Origin: Gracilaria gracilis
Lineage: Eukaryota; Rhodophyta; Florideophyceae; Gracilariales; Gracilariaceae
Reading direction: 5' to 3'
DNA: 64,000 nt
Assembly: GCA_030374805.1 (NCBI GenBank)
Contig: JARGSG010000191.1
Location: 716,516-780,515 of the forward strand
The translations under genes were made by a program, and so were the position numbers. Of this stretch, positions 27,563 through 38,668 are shown piece after piece. The notes under the pieces were generated by a model. That model saw only the letters and a program-made list of their open reading frames with translations, ran no database searches and had not been told where the DNA came from. Positions within the stretch are counted from its first letter, which is position 1, and each line of letters opens with the position of its first letter.

Positions 27563-29281
27563 ATGAGCTGCGCCGCCTTCGTCTCCCCGCTGCCGCTTTC
27601 CGCGCGTCGTGCCTCCCACCGCCTGTCGCCTTCTTCTTCCTCGCCGTCGTCGTCGTCGCCGACGTCGCCGCTCACAACGTGCCCGACCGCCGTGTTGCAG
27701 GAGCCGGTGCCGCCGCCCGTCGTGCCGCCGGCCGGCGGCGACGCCGCGTCGCAGCCCCCCGCCGCCGCCGCCGCTCCGTGGACGCCCGCCAGCTGGCGCG
27801 CGCGCCGCGCGCTGCAGCAGCCGCGCTATCCGCACGCGCCGCAGCTGGCCGCCGTGGAGCGCGCGCTGAGCCGCGTGCCGCCGCTGGTGGCGCCCGGCGA
27901 GACGCGCTCGCTGCAGCGTCAGCTGGCCGCCGCGTGCAGCGGCCACGCCTTCGTGCTGCAGGGCGGCGACTGCGCAGAGGCGCTGGACGAAAGCGCCGCC
28001 GGCGTCAAGTCCACGCTGTCCGCGCTCTTCAAGATGGCCGTCGTGCTCATGTGGGGGGGGAAGAAGCACGTCGTCAAGATCGGCCGCCTTGCCGGCCAGT
28101 TTGGAAAGCCGCGCAGCAGCGACTTTGAGCTGCGCGACGGCATGCAGCTCCCCAGTTACAGAGGCGAGGTATGTATTCGTGCTTGTCCGCGCTTTGTTTC
28201 TCTGCTGCTCTTTGCTGTGCACCACCACTGACGCCCTGTGTGCTTGTTGTAGAATATCAACGCCGCTCCCTTCACGCCGGAGGCGCGTACGCCGGATCCG
28301 CAACGCATGCTGCGCGCGTATCACAGCAGCGCCGCCAAGTCCAACCTGGCACGCGCGCTGGCGGGCGGCGGCTTCGCCGACCTCACGCGCGTCAAGGAGT
28401 GGGGCATGGACTGGTCGTTGGCCACGTCGCGCGGCAGGCAATACATGGCCACCGCCGAGCGCATTGCCGAGGCGCTGTCCTTCATGGACACCTGCGGCCT
28501 TTCTAGTAATCAACCGGCCGTCACCAGTACCGAGGTGTACACCTCGCATGAGGCGCTGCTGCTGCCGTATGAGCAGGCTTTGACCCGCTTTGATCCGGAG
28601 AGTGGCGCGTTTTATGCGGGCAGTGGCCATCTGCTTTGGGTTGGTGAGCGTACCAGGGGTATTGATGATGCGCATGTCCAGTTTGTGAGCGGTATTTCAA
28701 ATCGTAAGTTGTGCTTGTTATCTACCTTGTGCTCCTCTTTGTGTGTCTAACCTTTGTGTGTGTTATTATGTTCTTGTTCAGCTATCGCTGTAAAGGCTGG
28801 TCCCACTATGAAGCCCGAGGACTTGCTTCGTCTGTGCGATGTTCTCAACCCGCACAATGTGCCTGGCCGACTCACCATCATCACCAGAATGGGTGCCGAC
28901 AACATTCTTCAAGCTCTGCCCCCGCTCATTCGCGCCGTACAACGCGAGGGCCGCAACGTGCTGTGGGTGTCCGACAGCATGCATGGAAACACCTTCAAGA
29001 CCGATTCGGGCTACAAGACACGCTCATGGAATCGAATCATGGCAGAGGTGCGAGGCTTCTTCACGGTGCACGCTGCAGAGGGCTCCATTCCGGGTGGGCT
29101 GCATTTTGAAATGACCGGCAAGGAAGTCACCGAGTGTGTTGGCGGCACAACACAGGTCAAGTCGGAACATCTTCCTCAACGGTATGAAAGCTTGTGTGAC
29201 CCCAGGCTTAATCAGTCGCAATCTTTGGAAATGGCGTTTGAAGTTGCCGAGATTCTGCGCACAATGAGAGACATTGAATAG
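27563..29281 (+). CDS. Class II (plant-type) DAHP synthase, plastid
   Basis: First enzyme of the shikimate pathway: condenses phosphoenolpyruvate and erythrose 4-phosphate. Three exons: 27563-28168, 28253-28703 and 28782-29281 (1,557 nt, 518 residues), with GT-AG introns of 84 and 78 nt whose junctions restore the family sequence (YRGE/NINAAPF; GISN/PIAVKAGP). The N-terminus MSCAAFVSPLPLSARR is a plastid transit-type peptide. Family motifs visible are FVLQGGDCAEALDE, VKIGRLAGQFGKPRS, TSHEALLLPYEQALTR, LLWVGERTRGIDDAHV, KAGPTMKPEDLLRL, ITRMGADN, VLWVSDSMHGNTFKT and GLHFEMTGKEVTECVGG. GC content falls sharply between exon 1 and exon 3, so the edge of the GC-rich domain runs through this gene. 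Confidence 0.96.
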
Positions 29282-29880
29282 TACCAACCGTACAGGTACC
29301 GCTGCCGTCAAAGACTCTACAAATAGCCTTTCATCATCAGCGTGATGATCCTGCAACTGTTTGATATTGTACATATTGTAGGTACTATATACAAAGTCTG
29401 TGCAATTGCCAACGGTACATGTTTTGGTCACTGATTAGTTTAGATAGTTTGATGTTGCGACGCGAGTTTCCTGCCAGATCTCGCCATGCGCTGTAAAAGT
29501 TTGTCACAGATTTGGGACATATGATAATCTTGGGGCAAGTTCCGCTACTTGAATTCTATTCAAACTGAAACTACAGAGCTTTTACAAGAACCAGCTTCAC
29601 CAACTCTTGACCTTGATGGGAACCAACACTACAAGAAAACTCCGTATTCGTTTTCAAAACATGTCTTCGCTGTTGTTAGTACATTAAGTAAAAAAGAAAA
29701 GTTATGTTGAGTCTAGCGCAGCTACGCACTCTACACTGTACGCTGCACAGATTTGGTCATTAACATGTACTTCTGTCTCAAGTCGAGTCCACTTTGTACA
29801 CTTTCGTTTCTTGGCAATTGATCTTCCGAGAAATCCTGACACATTTCTGACTTGAGTATCTACACATATCTATTACCCTT
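29282..29880. other. Convergent intergenic region
   Basis: Between the 3' ends of DAHP synthase and the Dicer-like gene. AT-richer; no gene or repeat seen. Confidence 0.5.
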
Positions 29881-32800
29881 CTAGAAACTCCTCCCACGTC
29901 TCACGTCCAATTTTCGTTTCAGGCTCCGTTGTTGCAATCGCATTCTAAGTCGTGAACCGTCGCTATTGGGGTCGTTCTCACCCGCACGGAGTCTTTCTAA
30001 TGCTTTCACGGCGGCCTGAAGTTTTGCTCGCTTCCATTTGCTGCCTTTGCCAACAGCGATCTTTTCTTCTAGTATGTAGACTGATACAATACTAAACTTG
30101 GCGCTCCGACTTCCGCCTCTGATAGCCTCATATCGCGGCATACATCCCAACTTCCACTCTTTGATCACGAGATCATGTAGCTCATGGACTGGGTGTAGGT
30201 CATCTCGACTTGGGTCTGCGTTTATGCGCAATGAATCGCGAAGCAGGTTCATGCAAACTCTCCACGCCTGACGCAATCCAGAGTCCACATACACAGCACC
30301 CAGAATCGCTTCAAACACATCGCCAAGAATTTTCGGGGCCGCAAGCTCTCCTAGATTACGTTTGAAGGCGCCATGGCCGCCCAATTCATCCTCTTGGGTC
30401 AAATCTTGATCCACTGTTGCTGCAAACTGTTGCACATCCCCGAGTTAACGTTTCACTGCTCATATACAAGAAGTTCTGCAGTCCTAGCGTTATACTCGTC
30501 CTGGCAAACGCCTCATTGCTCACAACATTTGATTTGAGATCTGTGAGCTTACCTGGGTCAAGCTCAGGGTACATTTCGTACAAATACCAGACGACAAAGA
30601 AATCTGCAATCGCGTCCCCGAGGAATTCCAGGCGTTCGAATGTTTCCAGGTCTGCATAAGGCTTGTTTTGGTGATACGATGAAATGTGTAAGGGCGCAGA
30701 CTAGCAGAGGCCTTCGCTTGAAGATGTAGCCCAATGTTCTTCTCGATGATGCCGAAATGATCTTCCCATGGTTTCGAAGGGTTTGCGATACGTTCGTCAT
30801 ATGGAAAGGCAGCAGGTGACATTTCAGTTGGTGTCGGGCTCCCTTTAACATGCATTGCATGAGCAGCAGCAAGCAACATTTCTGAGTGCGAGGGTTCGAC
30901 GTCGTCAAACACACCGAATGCTTCCAAAAGTTTGTACCCACTTATGTAGCCTTGTTCGACTGATACAGAGGAGAAAGGATGACTTATACTGGGCTCTTTG
31001 CTCTTTGCTTCAGTTTCCTGATTCACAAGTACTGGTTCTTCTTTCGCTTCCCCATCTGCCCGTTTTCTTTCTTCGAGTTGCTTCTGATCCACTACATCGT
31101 CTTCATCATCAGAACCATTGCATAGATCAATAACCCAGTCCGCAGAATCTGCGTTCTTGTCCAGATCCACTGCTCGAAGTTGAAAGAACTCTTCATCAAC
31201 AGAGGTAGATCCATGCAAAAAGAACGCCCCACAAATGGCTTCAACAACGTCTGCTAGGCCCTTGATAGAAATCAGTTGAGTGCGTCCTTCCATATCCGTA
31301 CCAGGAGGTTTCCATTCACTGAGTTCAGCTCTCCTGTTCCGGTAGTAATTTTGGAGTCCAACCGCCTTCCCAACCTCGTAGAGACGCGCATTGCATACGA
31401 GATGCCGTCGTTTTGTATGCATTTTACCTTCTGAGTCATGCGGAAACCTAGTGAATACTCTCACAGTGGATGATAACTTCAATAGAGCATCTCCAAGGAA
31501 TTCAAGTCTCTCATAATTGGCTACTTGACTGACATTGGTAGACGTGACAGACCTGATCAAAAGTCCAAGATCGCACTTCATTCCAGTCCTCTTGAACAAC
31601 AAATCCCTCAACTCACACATGGCAAGATGATGTTCCAGTAAAAGCGCTACTGGTGGAACAAATAGGAATCCAACCGACATCGGATGTCTTCGACAAAGCT
31701 CTGGGACGAGGTATCGCGTCTCACCCGAGTTAACCACAGAACGCTCGGACAATTGAAGCTGTGAGGCCCCTTGTACTAAATCACACAAATCCATGAGGGT
31801 TCTAGTTCTAGGTCTCGCTCCCATAAGCAAAGGCTGCGTAAGATCCTTCAGCCCCTGCGGAAAGTATTTCTTCATATACGTCTCTAACGAATAACGTACA
31901 TCACCAATCCAAAACTTTCTCCTCTTCCTGATGTTTCGCTCAACATCAAATTTCTTCAGATGGTCGAAGCTACTAGAAGCTCGGCGGCGTTTACGTGACT
32001 TCTTTTGCTCTTCAAACACGAGACGATTTCGTTTGACACACCATTTGACGGGTCTTAGCTTCTCATTGGTAGTCAGACTTTCAGGGTTTGGCGGTGATGC
32101 CGACTCCTGGATGTGTGCGGAAGGGGGAGAAGACAATTTCGCGTCATCATCTGGTGCACCTGTTAGATCGATGACCTCCTTACTTTTATATTCTGGGGAA
32201 GGACTTTGATTAGCCACTTCTGCTTGCTTGGCGATCGTCTTGTCATTTGTGTGAACATTTACAAGATGGCGAAGGTCGTCATGAGGTATAATCGTGCCAT
32301 CAGGACGGAGGGCAAACTTCCGACTTCTGGTCACTTCACACAATGGGCTGATATTCTCCTGCAGCTTCCCCGATAAAATGAAAAACTCCGAGGACATAGA
32401 AGAGTACAAGAGGGTACCTTCGAGTTCTTTCAAGCGAGCTGAACTTAATGGGTCGCATTTTCGACCTTCAATCGCACGCACTTCCGGGTCCTGGAGCTCT
32501 ATGACTTTTCGTATGTTTTCCCAGTCGATCTCTCGATTACACGCTAAGTCATGATCGTCATGTGCCAAGTCTTGATCATCTGATCGAAAGTATTTCTTCA
32601 AGATGTCTTTCCCGGCCAGCTCAATACTGCTTCCCTTGTGGTAATCGTTTTCAAATCCATCAACAGCATCTCGAATTCTGCTTGTTCTCGGCCTTCCAGA
32701 AGGTGGAACCTGCGCTATCTTCACCGGTAGGACAAGATACATGCGACAGTACTTTCGCCACGATTCCTTCTCAGAGGGCGTCTTTAAGTCGAGCGCCTCT

Positions 32801-35055
32801 TCCCAAACGAAATCTGATCTTCCCACCCAGTGCATTAGAGATGGAAACAAAACTGTTCCATACTCCCTACCCAACTTTACCTGCTGCTGAGACAACTTTA
32901 CAGGCCCGTGATAGAACAACTTCGCATATCCAGACACGGAAATAGTGCTTCCAGTTCCAAAGAAAGAGTCCTTCAAGCATACAAGCAACTCATCCTCTTC
33001 AAGCTTTCTAGAAAAGACAAATATGAAATCTTCGATTCCAGAACGCCGTGTTTCTGCTGCTGCTGATGAAGCAGAAGTAGCCGATGGAAAATCATTGTAG
33101 AGAACGACGGAATACTGATGACTGGGAATCCCCGAACGCAATTCAGGACCAAGAAGCGCTACTGCCGGGCTACATGTAAAGGGGGAGGTCTTTTCTAAGT
33201 CGTTGCTCCTTCTGTTCTCGTGGTGTTCCCCGATTGTCCAATATGACCCCGTTCGTGCTACCGAATTCGGATTACTTCCGACTGACCGTCTTCTTCTTCG
33301 AATGTATGTGGGTTCCTTTCTGTTCAGGGATAAGGCATTTTTCCGCTCCACACCGTGAGGTCTATTGGAGTCTCTGTTGCCATCATCGTCATCAGTTAAA
33401 TCAATCACATTGTTCGTGGTACCGTTCTGCACTCCATTTGGTTTCGTCTGAGCAGCCCAGTCTCGGGCTCTGCTTTGCTCATGAGGTACACGGCCGTCCT
33501 CATATGGTATTCTTCTTTGTCTGAAGACAATGACTCGACATCGGCCTCCACCACCATCAATGTCGTAATCAGGAAGCGAACAGTCGAATCGAATGACCAG
33601 TGGAGTAGGTGCTAAAGGTCTTTGGACCCTACCTTGGCTCAGATAGGTGTCAGCAACAATCAAGATATGTACAACACCCGCAGCCAGGCCAGCAACGCCT
33701 TCATCATCTGTCTCCTCGCCTTGCCATAGGCTTTCTGTGTTCTGGGAAGAGGTATACTGATGCAAATCAGGCTTCAAATGGCCTAAAACGGTTTGAATGT
33801 TCAACGCTCGAAACATTGGAATCGCACGCAAAACCTCACCCAACGCACATGTAACAATGGGATGTCCAGCATGGATCACGACAGAGAGTGGATGCGATTG
33901 TGTGGAACATGCGTATACAAACTGCAACTCACGGATAAGATAGAAGGCTTTCTCTGACATGCCAACAAAATCGCTTTCCCCCAGCATTGTAGTAGGCGTG
34001 GCCAGGAAACGAGCAGATAACCGACGACCCGCATGGCGTCTCGAGCGACGCTTTCGACGTTGAGAAGCTTTCAAAAAGACAGCGACACCTAGAGATCCTA
34101 TCTCCCGCTTCAAGAGCATCAGTTCATCGTTCCCGAGCTTCATGCTGCTGTTCACAACCGCAACATCCATCACACCATCCAAGTGTCGTTGACCTCCCGG
34201 CTCGTGAGAAGATTGCTCGCAATGAACACTGTATTGAATGTTCTCGACATCTATCAAACCTCCGTGGGTATCCCTTGCACTTTTCCCATAGCAAGGACTC
34301 CACAGAACGTCGTGTGATTTCTCAAAAGTGCTTCGAGACATGAGGTTATATTCAATGGGATATAACAACAAGCGGTTGAGGTTAATTCCGGCTATGGCGA
34401 GAATGCGGGGTCGGCGACTGGGAGGAAGAGCGCGACAGTAATCTCTGATTAGTGCAGCGCATGGGTGAGAACGCAACCCAGCTTCTTCTGCTTGGTCGAC
34501 TAAGAGCAAGCTTATTCGCCGTAAATGCAGTTTGTTTGTTCGCGCATGGCCTAAGGCCAAATGTGGTTTGGTTATAACTATGTCATGTTCTGCCAAGAGT
34601 GTGTCTAAAGCACATTCACTTGTTACTTGTTGAGTTCCATGTCGTATGGTGGGTAGCTGACCATGCGAAGAAAACAGAAACAAATAGCGTTCAGCGTTGT
34701 GATTGGAAGTGAGTATCAGCGCAGAGCGCAGAGGGCGTCTGATTGCCACGGGATCCTTTGAGCGGCGGATGCGCTCTACCTGAAGAAAGTTTTGCACGGA
34801 CTCGATGAGTAATCGCTCACGTGGGTTCGGAGGGGCATGGATGACGTTCTGGTTACGTGGGATGAGAATGAGCAAGTTATGAAGTTCGAGGCGTGGTAAT
34901 GAACGTCGCAAGTCGTCCATATCGGAAGATGAAGACGGCAATGGCGCTGTCTTCGAAACGACTCGTTTCTCGGAAACTATCTCTACTGCCGGTGAGGAGG
35001 AACTCGGGGCGGGGCAACCCGCCCGCGATGTTGGACTCCGGGGGATGTCCGACAT
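29881..35055 (-). CDS. Dicer-like RNase III, degenerate helicase, three frameshifts in RNase IIIb
   Basis: About 1,720 residues if the frame is followed. The N-terminal helicase fold is legible but its motifs are lost: the Walker A position reads IHAPPNPRERL and motif II reads LLLVDQAEEAG instead of DExH; a helicase C-like lobe follows (VHILIVADTYLSQGRVQR). The middle has no firm motif, though a PAZ-like region is possible. RNase IIIa is complete (YERLEFLGDALLKL; KGLADVVEAICGAFF). RNase IIIb is complete in sense (FERLEFLGDAIADF; KILGDVFEAILGAVY) but lies in three frames: single extra bases in CCC 30730-30732, AAA 30682-30684 and CCCC 30438-30441. Three +1 shifts restore the original phase. 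A C-terminal dsRNA-binding domain follows. It would process dsRNA into small RNAs if functional. Confidence 0.85.
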
Positions 35056-35630
35056 GATGAAAGTACCGCAACCAAGCCGGAGAGCAAAAGAATCGGATGA
35101 AGGGGTTGTTGTTCGTGATGTGACTGGGAAGGGCTACGAAAGCCGCGGGGAAACAAGTACGTGCAGTGAACGAGCACATAAAGATTATGAGGCACGTCCG
35201 GTCGTCAGCACGCCGGAACGGACAAGCGCGAGGATGCACCGTAGAGCTTGCAAACTCTGCTATGGTTTGGTGCCACAAACTTCAGCATCTTTAAGAGTTG
35301 TCCGTTTCGTTTGCGGTTGAACAGTGAAGCTTTGTAGATAGATACAAGGCTGAAGTTACAGGCTGGTTTTTATTTGGGGGAGTAGAACACGTCACACGTG
35401 CTGCGATTTTGACCAATTTTCGTTTGATCCCCACCCCCGACAGCTGTGTGATCTGCGGTTGCGAGCACGTCCTCCGAGTCGCAAGCTTCGACAGCTTTGG
35501 GACCACCGCACGCTTTCCTTCACACTTCACCAGCTCGCAACTTTTGCGAAACAACGCTTGACAGCATCTATTCTGCGACGCTTGCACTCTTGTACATTCT
35601 CTCCTTCCTTACCTCAATCTGCGCCTCGAA
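35056..35630. promoter_or_regulatory. Divergent promoter region, Dicer-like and peptide deformylase
   Basis: 575 bp between two divergently transcribed starts. No TATA or other element can be assigned with confidence. Confidence 0.4.
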
Positions 35631-36386
35631 ATGCAGTCAAACACAATGAAGGCTGGCTTCATTCAGTCAGGCATGCGCTGTCTTCGCCGTCAGACAACGC
35701 TGTACCACACCTCAAGCACCGCACCAAGCAAGATGTTATCGCCTCGTCGTCGTCGTGTTCGAATCTCGCACATCCGCTGTCAAGCCAATGCACAAGAAGC
35801 GCAAGTCTCCGAGGAGATAGACCCGGGCGCAGTGGAAGGTACTTCGCTTCGCATTCTCAAGTATCCACACCCGCTGCTGCGCGCGGAAAACGAGACTGTT
35901 GACCAGTTTGATGGCACGCTAAAACAGACTGCTCGCGAGATGTTGCGAATCATGTACGCAAGCCAGGGCGTTGGGCTGGCTGCGCCGCAAGTTGGCATTA
36001 ACAAACGTCTCATGGTGTTCAATCCCGAGGGCGACGAGCGTGCGTTCATACAAGAAGTCGTTCTGGTGAATCCTGAGATCATCGCAACTTCAAAGAAGAC
36101 CGATGTCGAAATGGAGGGCTGTCTCTCATTTCCTGGGATGGCGGGCCGTGTTCGACGCCACGAATGGGTGAAAGTGGAAGCGCAGCGATTGAACGGAAAG
36201 CGATTCAAAACAAAATTCGAGGGATGGAAGGCCAGAATCTTTCAGCACGAGTACGATCACTTGCAGAAGACCCTGTACGTCGACCGGTTAGAAGAAGACG
36301 ACAAGCCCAACGTGAAAGAAAGACTCGCCGAATTAGTCGATGCATATCGGAAAGAGCCATATCAAGGTATGGAACCGTCGTTGTAG
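35631..36386 (+). CDS. PDF: Peptide deformylase, organellar
   Basis: Removes the N-formyl group from nascent organelle-encoded proteins. 251 residues; the first 60 or so are a basic targeting sequence (MKAGFIQSGMRCLRR, ISHIRCQAN). All three catalytic motifs are present: GVGLAAPQVG (motif 1), EGCLSFP (motif 2, metal-binding Cys) and QHEYDHL (motif 3, HExxDH type, here QHEYDH with both His and the Glu). EGCLS with a cyanobacterial/plastid-like spacing suggests a type 1B plastid enzyme. A second in-frame Met at 35646 could equally be the start. No introns. Confidence 0.96.
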   Translation: MQSNTMKAGFIQSGMRCLRRQTTLYHTSSTAPSKMLSPRRRRVRISHIRCQANAQEAQVSEEIDPGAVEGTSLRILKYPHPLLRAENETVDQFDGTLKQTAREMLRIMYASQGVGLAAPQVGINKRLMVFNPEGDERAFIQEVVLVNPEIIATSKKTDVEMEGCLSFPGMAGRVRRHEWVKVEAQRLNGKRFKTKFEGWKARIFQHEYDHLQKTLYVDRLEEDDKPNVKERLAELVDAYRKEPYQGMEPSL

Positions 36387-36657
36387 TTGTTGAAGATAGG
36401 GTGTCGTACTTGCGAAGCGAATCAAGGCATCGTACCCTTGGTAAATCAAGTGATGCGAGTGAGAAGTGTAAAACATAATAGGTAGGCGTGATGTGAAACA
36501 ACTTTTTTTATTCCAATAGAATGAGATTTGGGTAAGTTATATTACCCTCACAGTTACACTTGGTTATTTACTTCCAATGCCCGTAGCACAACAACAAACG
36601 GAAAAGCCCTTTTTCTACGTATTGATTCAGTTGGCGACCCGAACAGTTTCGAAATGG

Positions 36658-37332
36658 TTACACAGCTTTCTGCATCTCTCGAATGAGAGCATCGAAGCAT
36701 TTGGTGGTGAGATCAACAAGCTGAGATTCAGTATGTCGGTCGAGGATAAGATCCCTGACCGCCAGTAGAGTAGATTCAACAAGTGTGCTCTCAATTCCCA
36801 CCTCGTGGTGAAGAAGCCTCATGATGCCAACGTTGTTCTCATGCATGTAATCAGCAGAACCGGCTGCAATGCCATAGCTTACTACTCTTACCAGAAGGCG
36901 TACATTCTTCTCAAAAATTGGCTGTACTACCTCATCCAGATGCGCAGCCATCTCAGAAACCTTCTTCTCAATCTCTTCGGAGTGAACCAGGATAGTGGCA
37001 GCCACAGGTCCGCCGGGCAACATGTGTGCGTTGGTAGCGAGTTCATCCAAAGGCGTGAGTACTCGGGCCGTGTCATTCTTGCGGAACAGAGTTGCAGTTG
37101 TGGCCGAAAAATCATCGCCGGCACGGAACAGCGACTTGTGACACTGGATGTACGACTGAAGCTGCATGGCACGTGATGTCAAGACTGTGGTGGTCTTGGT
37201 CTTCTCTGTGGTGATCATCGACGGCGCTGTGCGACAGGCGTGCGCTGGACGACGGCGGGGCAACGAGGTCTTCGCGGCAAAGGAAGTGGAGGCGCCGGAG
37301 AGCGGAAGAGCGGTAAGTGGGATGAATGCCAT
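36658..37332 (-). CDS. Phycobiliprotein-like protein lacking the bilin cysteine, plastid-targeted
   Basis: 224 residues. MAFIPLTALPLSG and a Ser/Thr/Arg-rich stretch to about residue 50 form a plastid transit-type peptide. The remainder, about 170 residues, has the length and layout of a phycobiliprotein globin-like subunit. Its helix E-F region LVRVVSYGIAAGSADYMHEN, followed by a VGIESTLVESTL-type segment, closely parallels the allophycocyanin pattern (R-x-V-T-Y-x-x-x-A-G-D). The universal chromophore cysteine of the MxAxCLRD motif is replaced: the sequence reads EMAAHLDEV. Cysteines elsewhere (YIQCHKS, TTKCFDAL) are not at that position. It is probably a structural or regulatory phycobilisome-associated subunit that does not carry the standard bilin (inference). 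Canonical subunits are plastid-encoded in red algae, so a nuclear copy is noteworthy. Confidence 0.75.
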   Translation of the reverse strand: MAFIPLTALPLSGASTSFAAKTSLPRRRPAHACRTAPSMITTEKTKTTTVLTSRAMQLQSYIQCHKSLFRAGDDFSATTATLFRKNDTARVLTPLDELATNAHMLPGGPVAATILVHSEEIEKKVSEMAAHLDEVVQPIFEKNVRLLVRVVSYGIAAGSADYMHENNVGIMRLLHHEVGIESTLVESTLLAVRDLILDRHTESQLVDLTTKCFDALIREMQKAV

Positions 37333-38668
37333 ATTTGGTTGTGATACAGGAGAAACGGAAGGTAAGCAAGCTTGGGTAGTTAGAAGAGCGAGGATGTTGC
37401 CGTGAGCGGGCGTTGTGCTAGGCGAGGCAATGGCACTAAGTACGGACGAACGAAAGTACGGAGAAACGTCGAGTTAGTAGCTCCCACAGACGCTGACGCT
37501 GAGTGCGGGCAGCGGACGAAACAGTGGTCGGTGAATGGCCAGCGCGCGTCGTTCGCTTGTTTGCCACATCCGACGCGCCGTGTTGCACACGTTGCGCGCG
37601 TGAACACGAGCCATCGCTGCTGGCGGTTGTTTCTCTCCGCCTCGCGGCGAGCACCTTTTTTCCGTTGAGTTTCTGCGGGGCGTTTTTTGTGCCCGTGCGG
37701 CTCGTTGCGCAGACACTTGGGCGAATGTGCACTCGGGGAGGCGGATGGCTTGCGGTGGATGGAGGCCTTCGCAGTTAGCTTTGGTGTTAACTGGCGACAC
37801 CACCGCCTCACGTCGCTGCTTTCGTTGGTTCTCTCATCCGATGCAATTCTGCTCATCGGAAATGCTAATTCTCACATGAGTTCTATTCAACTTGATGTGA
37901 CATCAGCTGTTTGTGGCGAACAAATAGAAAAAGGATATCGTCTCAGAGTAAAGTTAATCACCTTCTTCAGCTCACGAGGTATCATAGTGAATTTATCAAT
38001 GGATCCCTATGATACGTATCTTTGCTGAAACTCTTTGTAACTTTACTGTCCAGATCCGGAGTTGACTGTGAATGATGCTGTTCGTCTTTGCCGTGAATAG
38101 GTAAGCTCAATCTTGTCGGCTTATCACCTTGGCACTGCCAGCCGTGGTTGGCACGGTCATCGCAAATGCCGCGGTATCATACATTATGTTAAAAAAACCA
38201 AATCCAATTTGTGGCAAGTAGCGTTTCCCTTGTATCTTACCTTTGTAGCTTGAAAGCGTGGGTATCTTCTTCGACATGTATGATAACCTTATTATTCATT
38301 GGTCCGTGCTGGCCAAGGACAAAGAACTTCACATACGAAGGTACAATTCGTCACTGGCGGGGCAAATCTTTTGCCGTTTCCTCATCTGCCCAATATCTAG
38401 CTTGGTCGGGGTTTAGCGTTTTACCAGCTAAGTTTTGTCAGGGCAAACAACAAGATCGTGTGACAATCGAAACGCATCTTGGAGTCGTTTCTCGGTACAA
38501 GTACCAACGGTACTCGCACGAGAAAAACGTGGACATGCAAAGCGTTGAGATATCCTCGTGACCGCTCCGTCCCCCCCCCCCCCCCCCCCCCCCAAGAAGA
38601 AAAACACTGATTCCCCTTGATACCACTTTCTTCAACGGATACGGCATTCAGTCAGCTTTTTCCAAACG
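37333..38668. other. Intergenic; possible unresolved multi-exon gene
   Basis: No long ORF. Around 38055-38101 a short open segment (DPELTVNDAVRLCRE) lies between a pyrimidine-AG acceptor (ctgtccag) and a GTAAGC donor. Around 38249-38320 another coding-like segment (LESVGIFFDMYDNLIIHW) follows a ttaccttttgtag-type acceptor. These may be exons of a gene not identified here. A 23-base C run ends the region. Confidence 0.25.
38571..38593. repeat. Poly-C tract (23 bases)
   Basis: An uninterrupted run of C between 38571 and 38593, about 75 bp upstream of the flavin monooxygenase start. Confidence 0.95.

Noticed and set aside
30555-30575. GTAAGCTCACAG in the Dicer gene as an intron start/end
   Set aside because: The implied intron would be about 12-16 nt, far below a workable size; the sequence is coding in the RNase IIIb frame.
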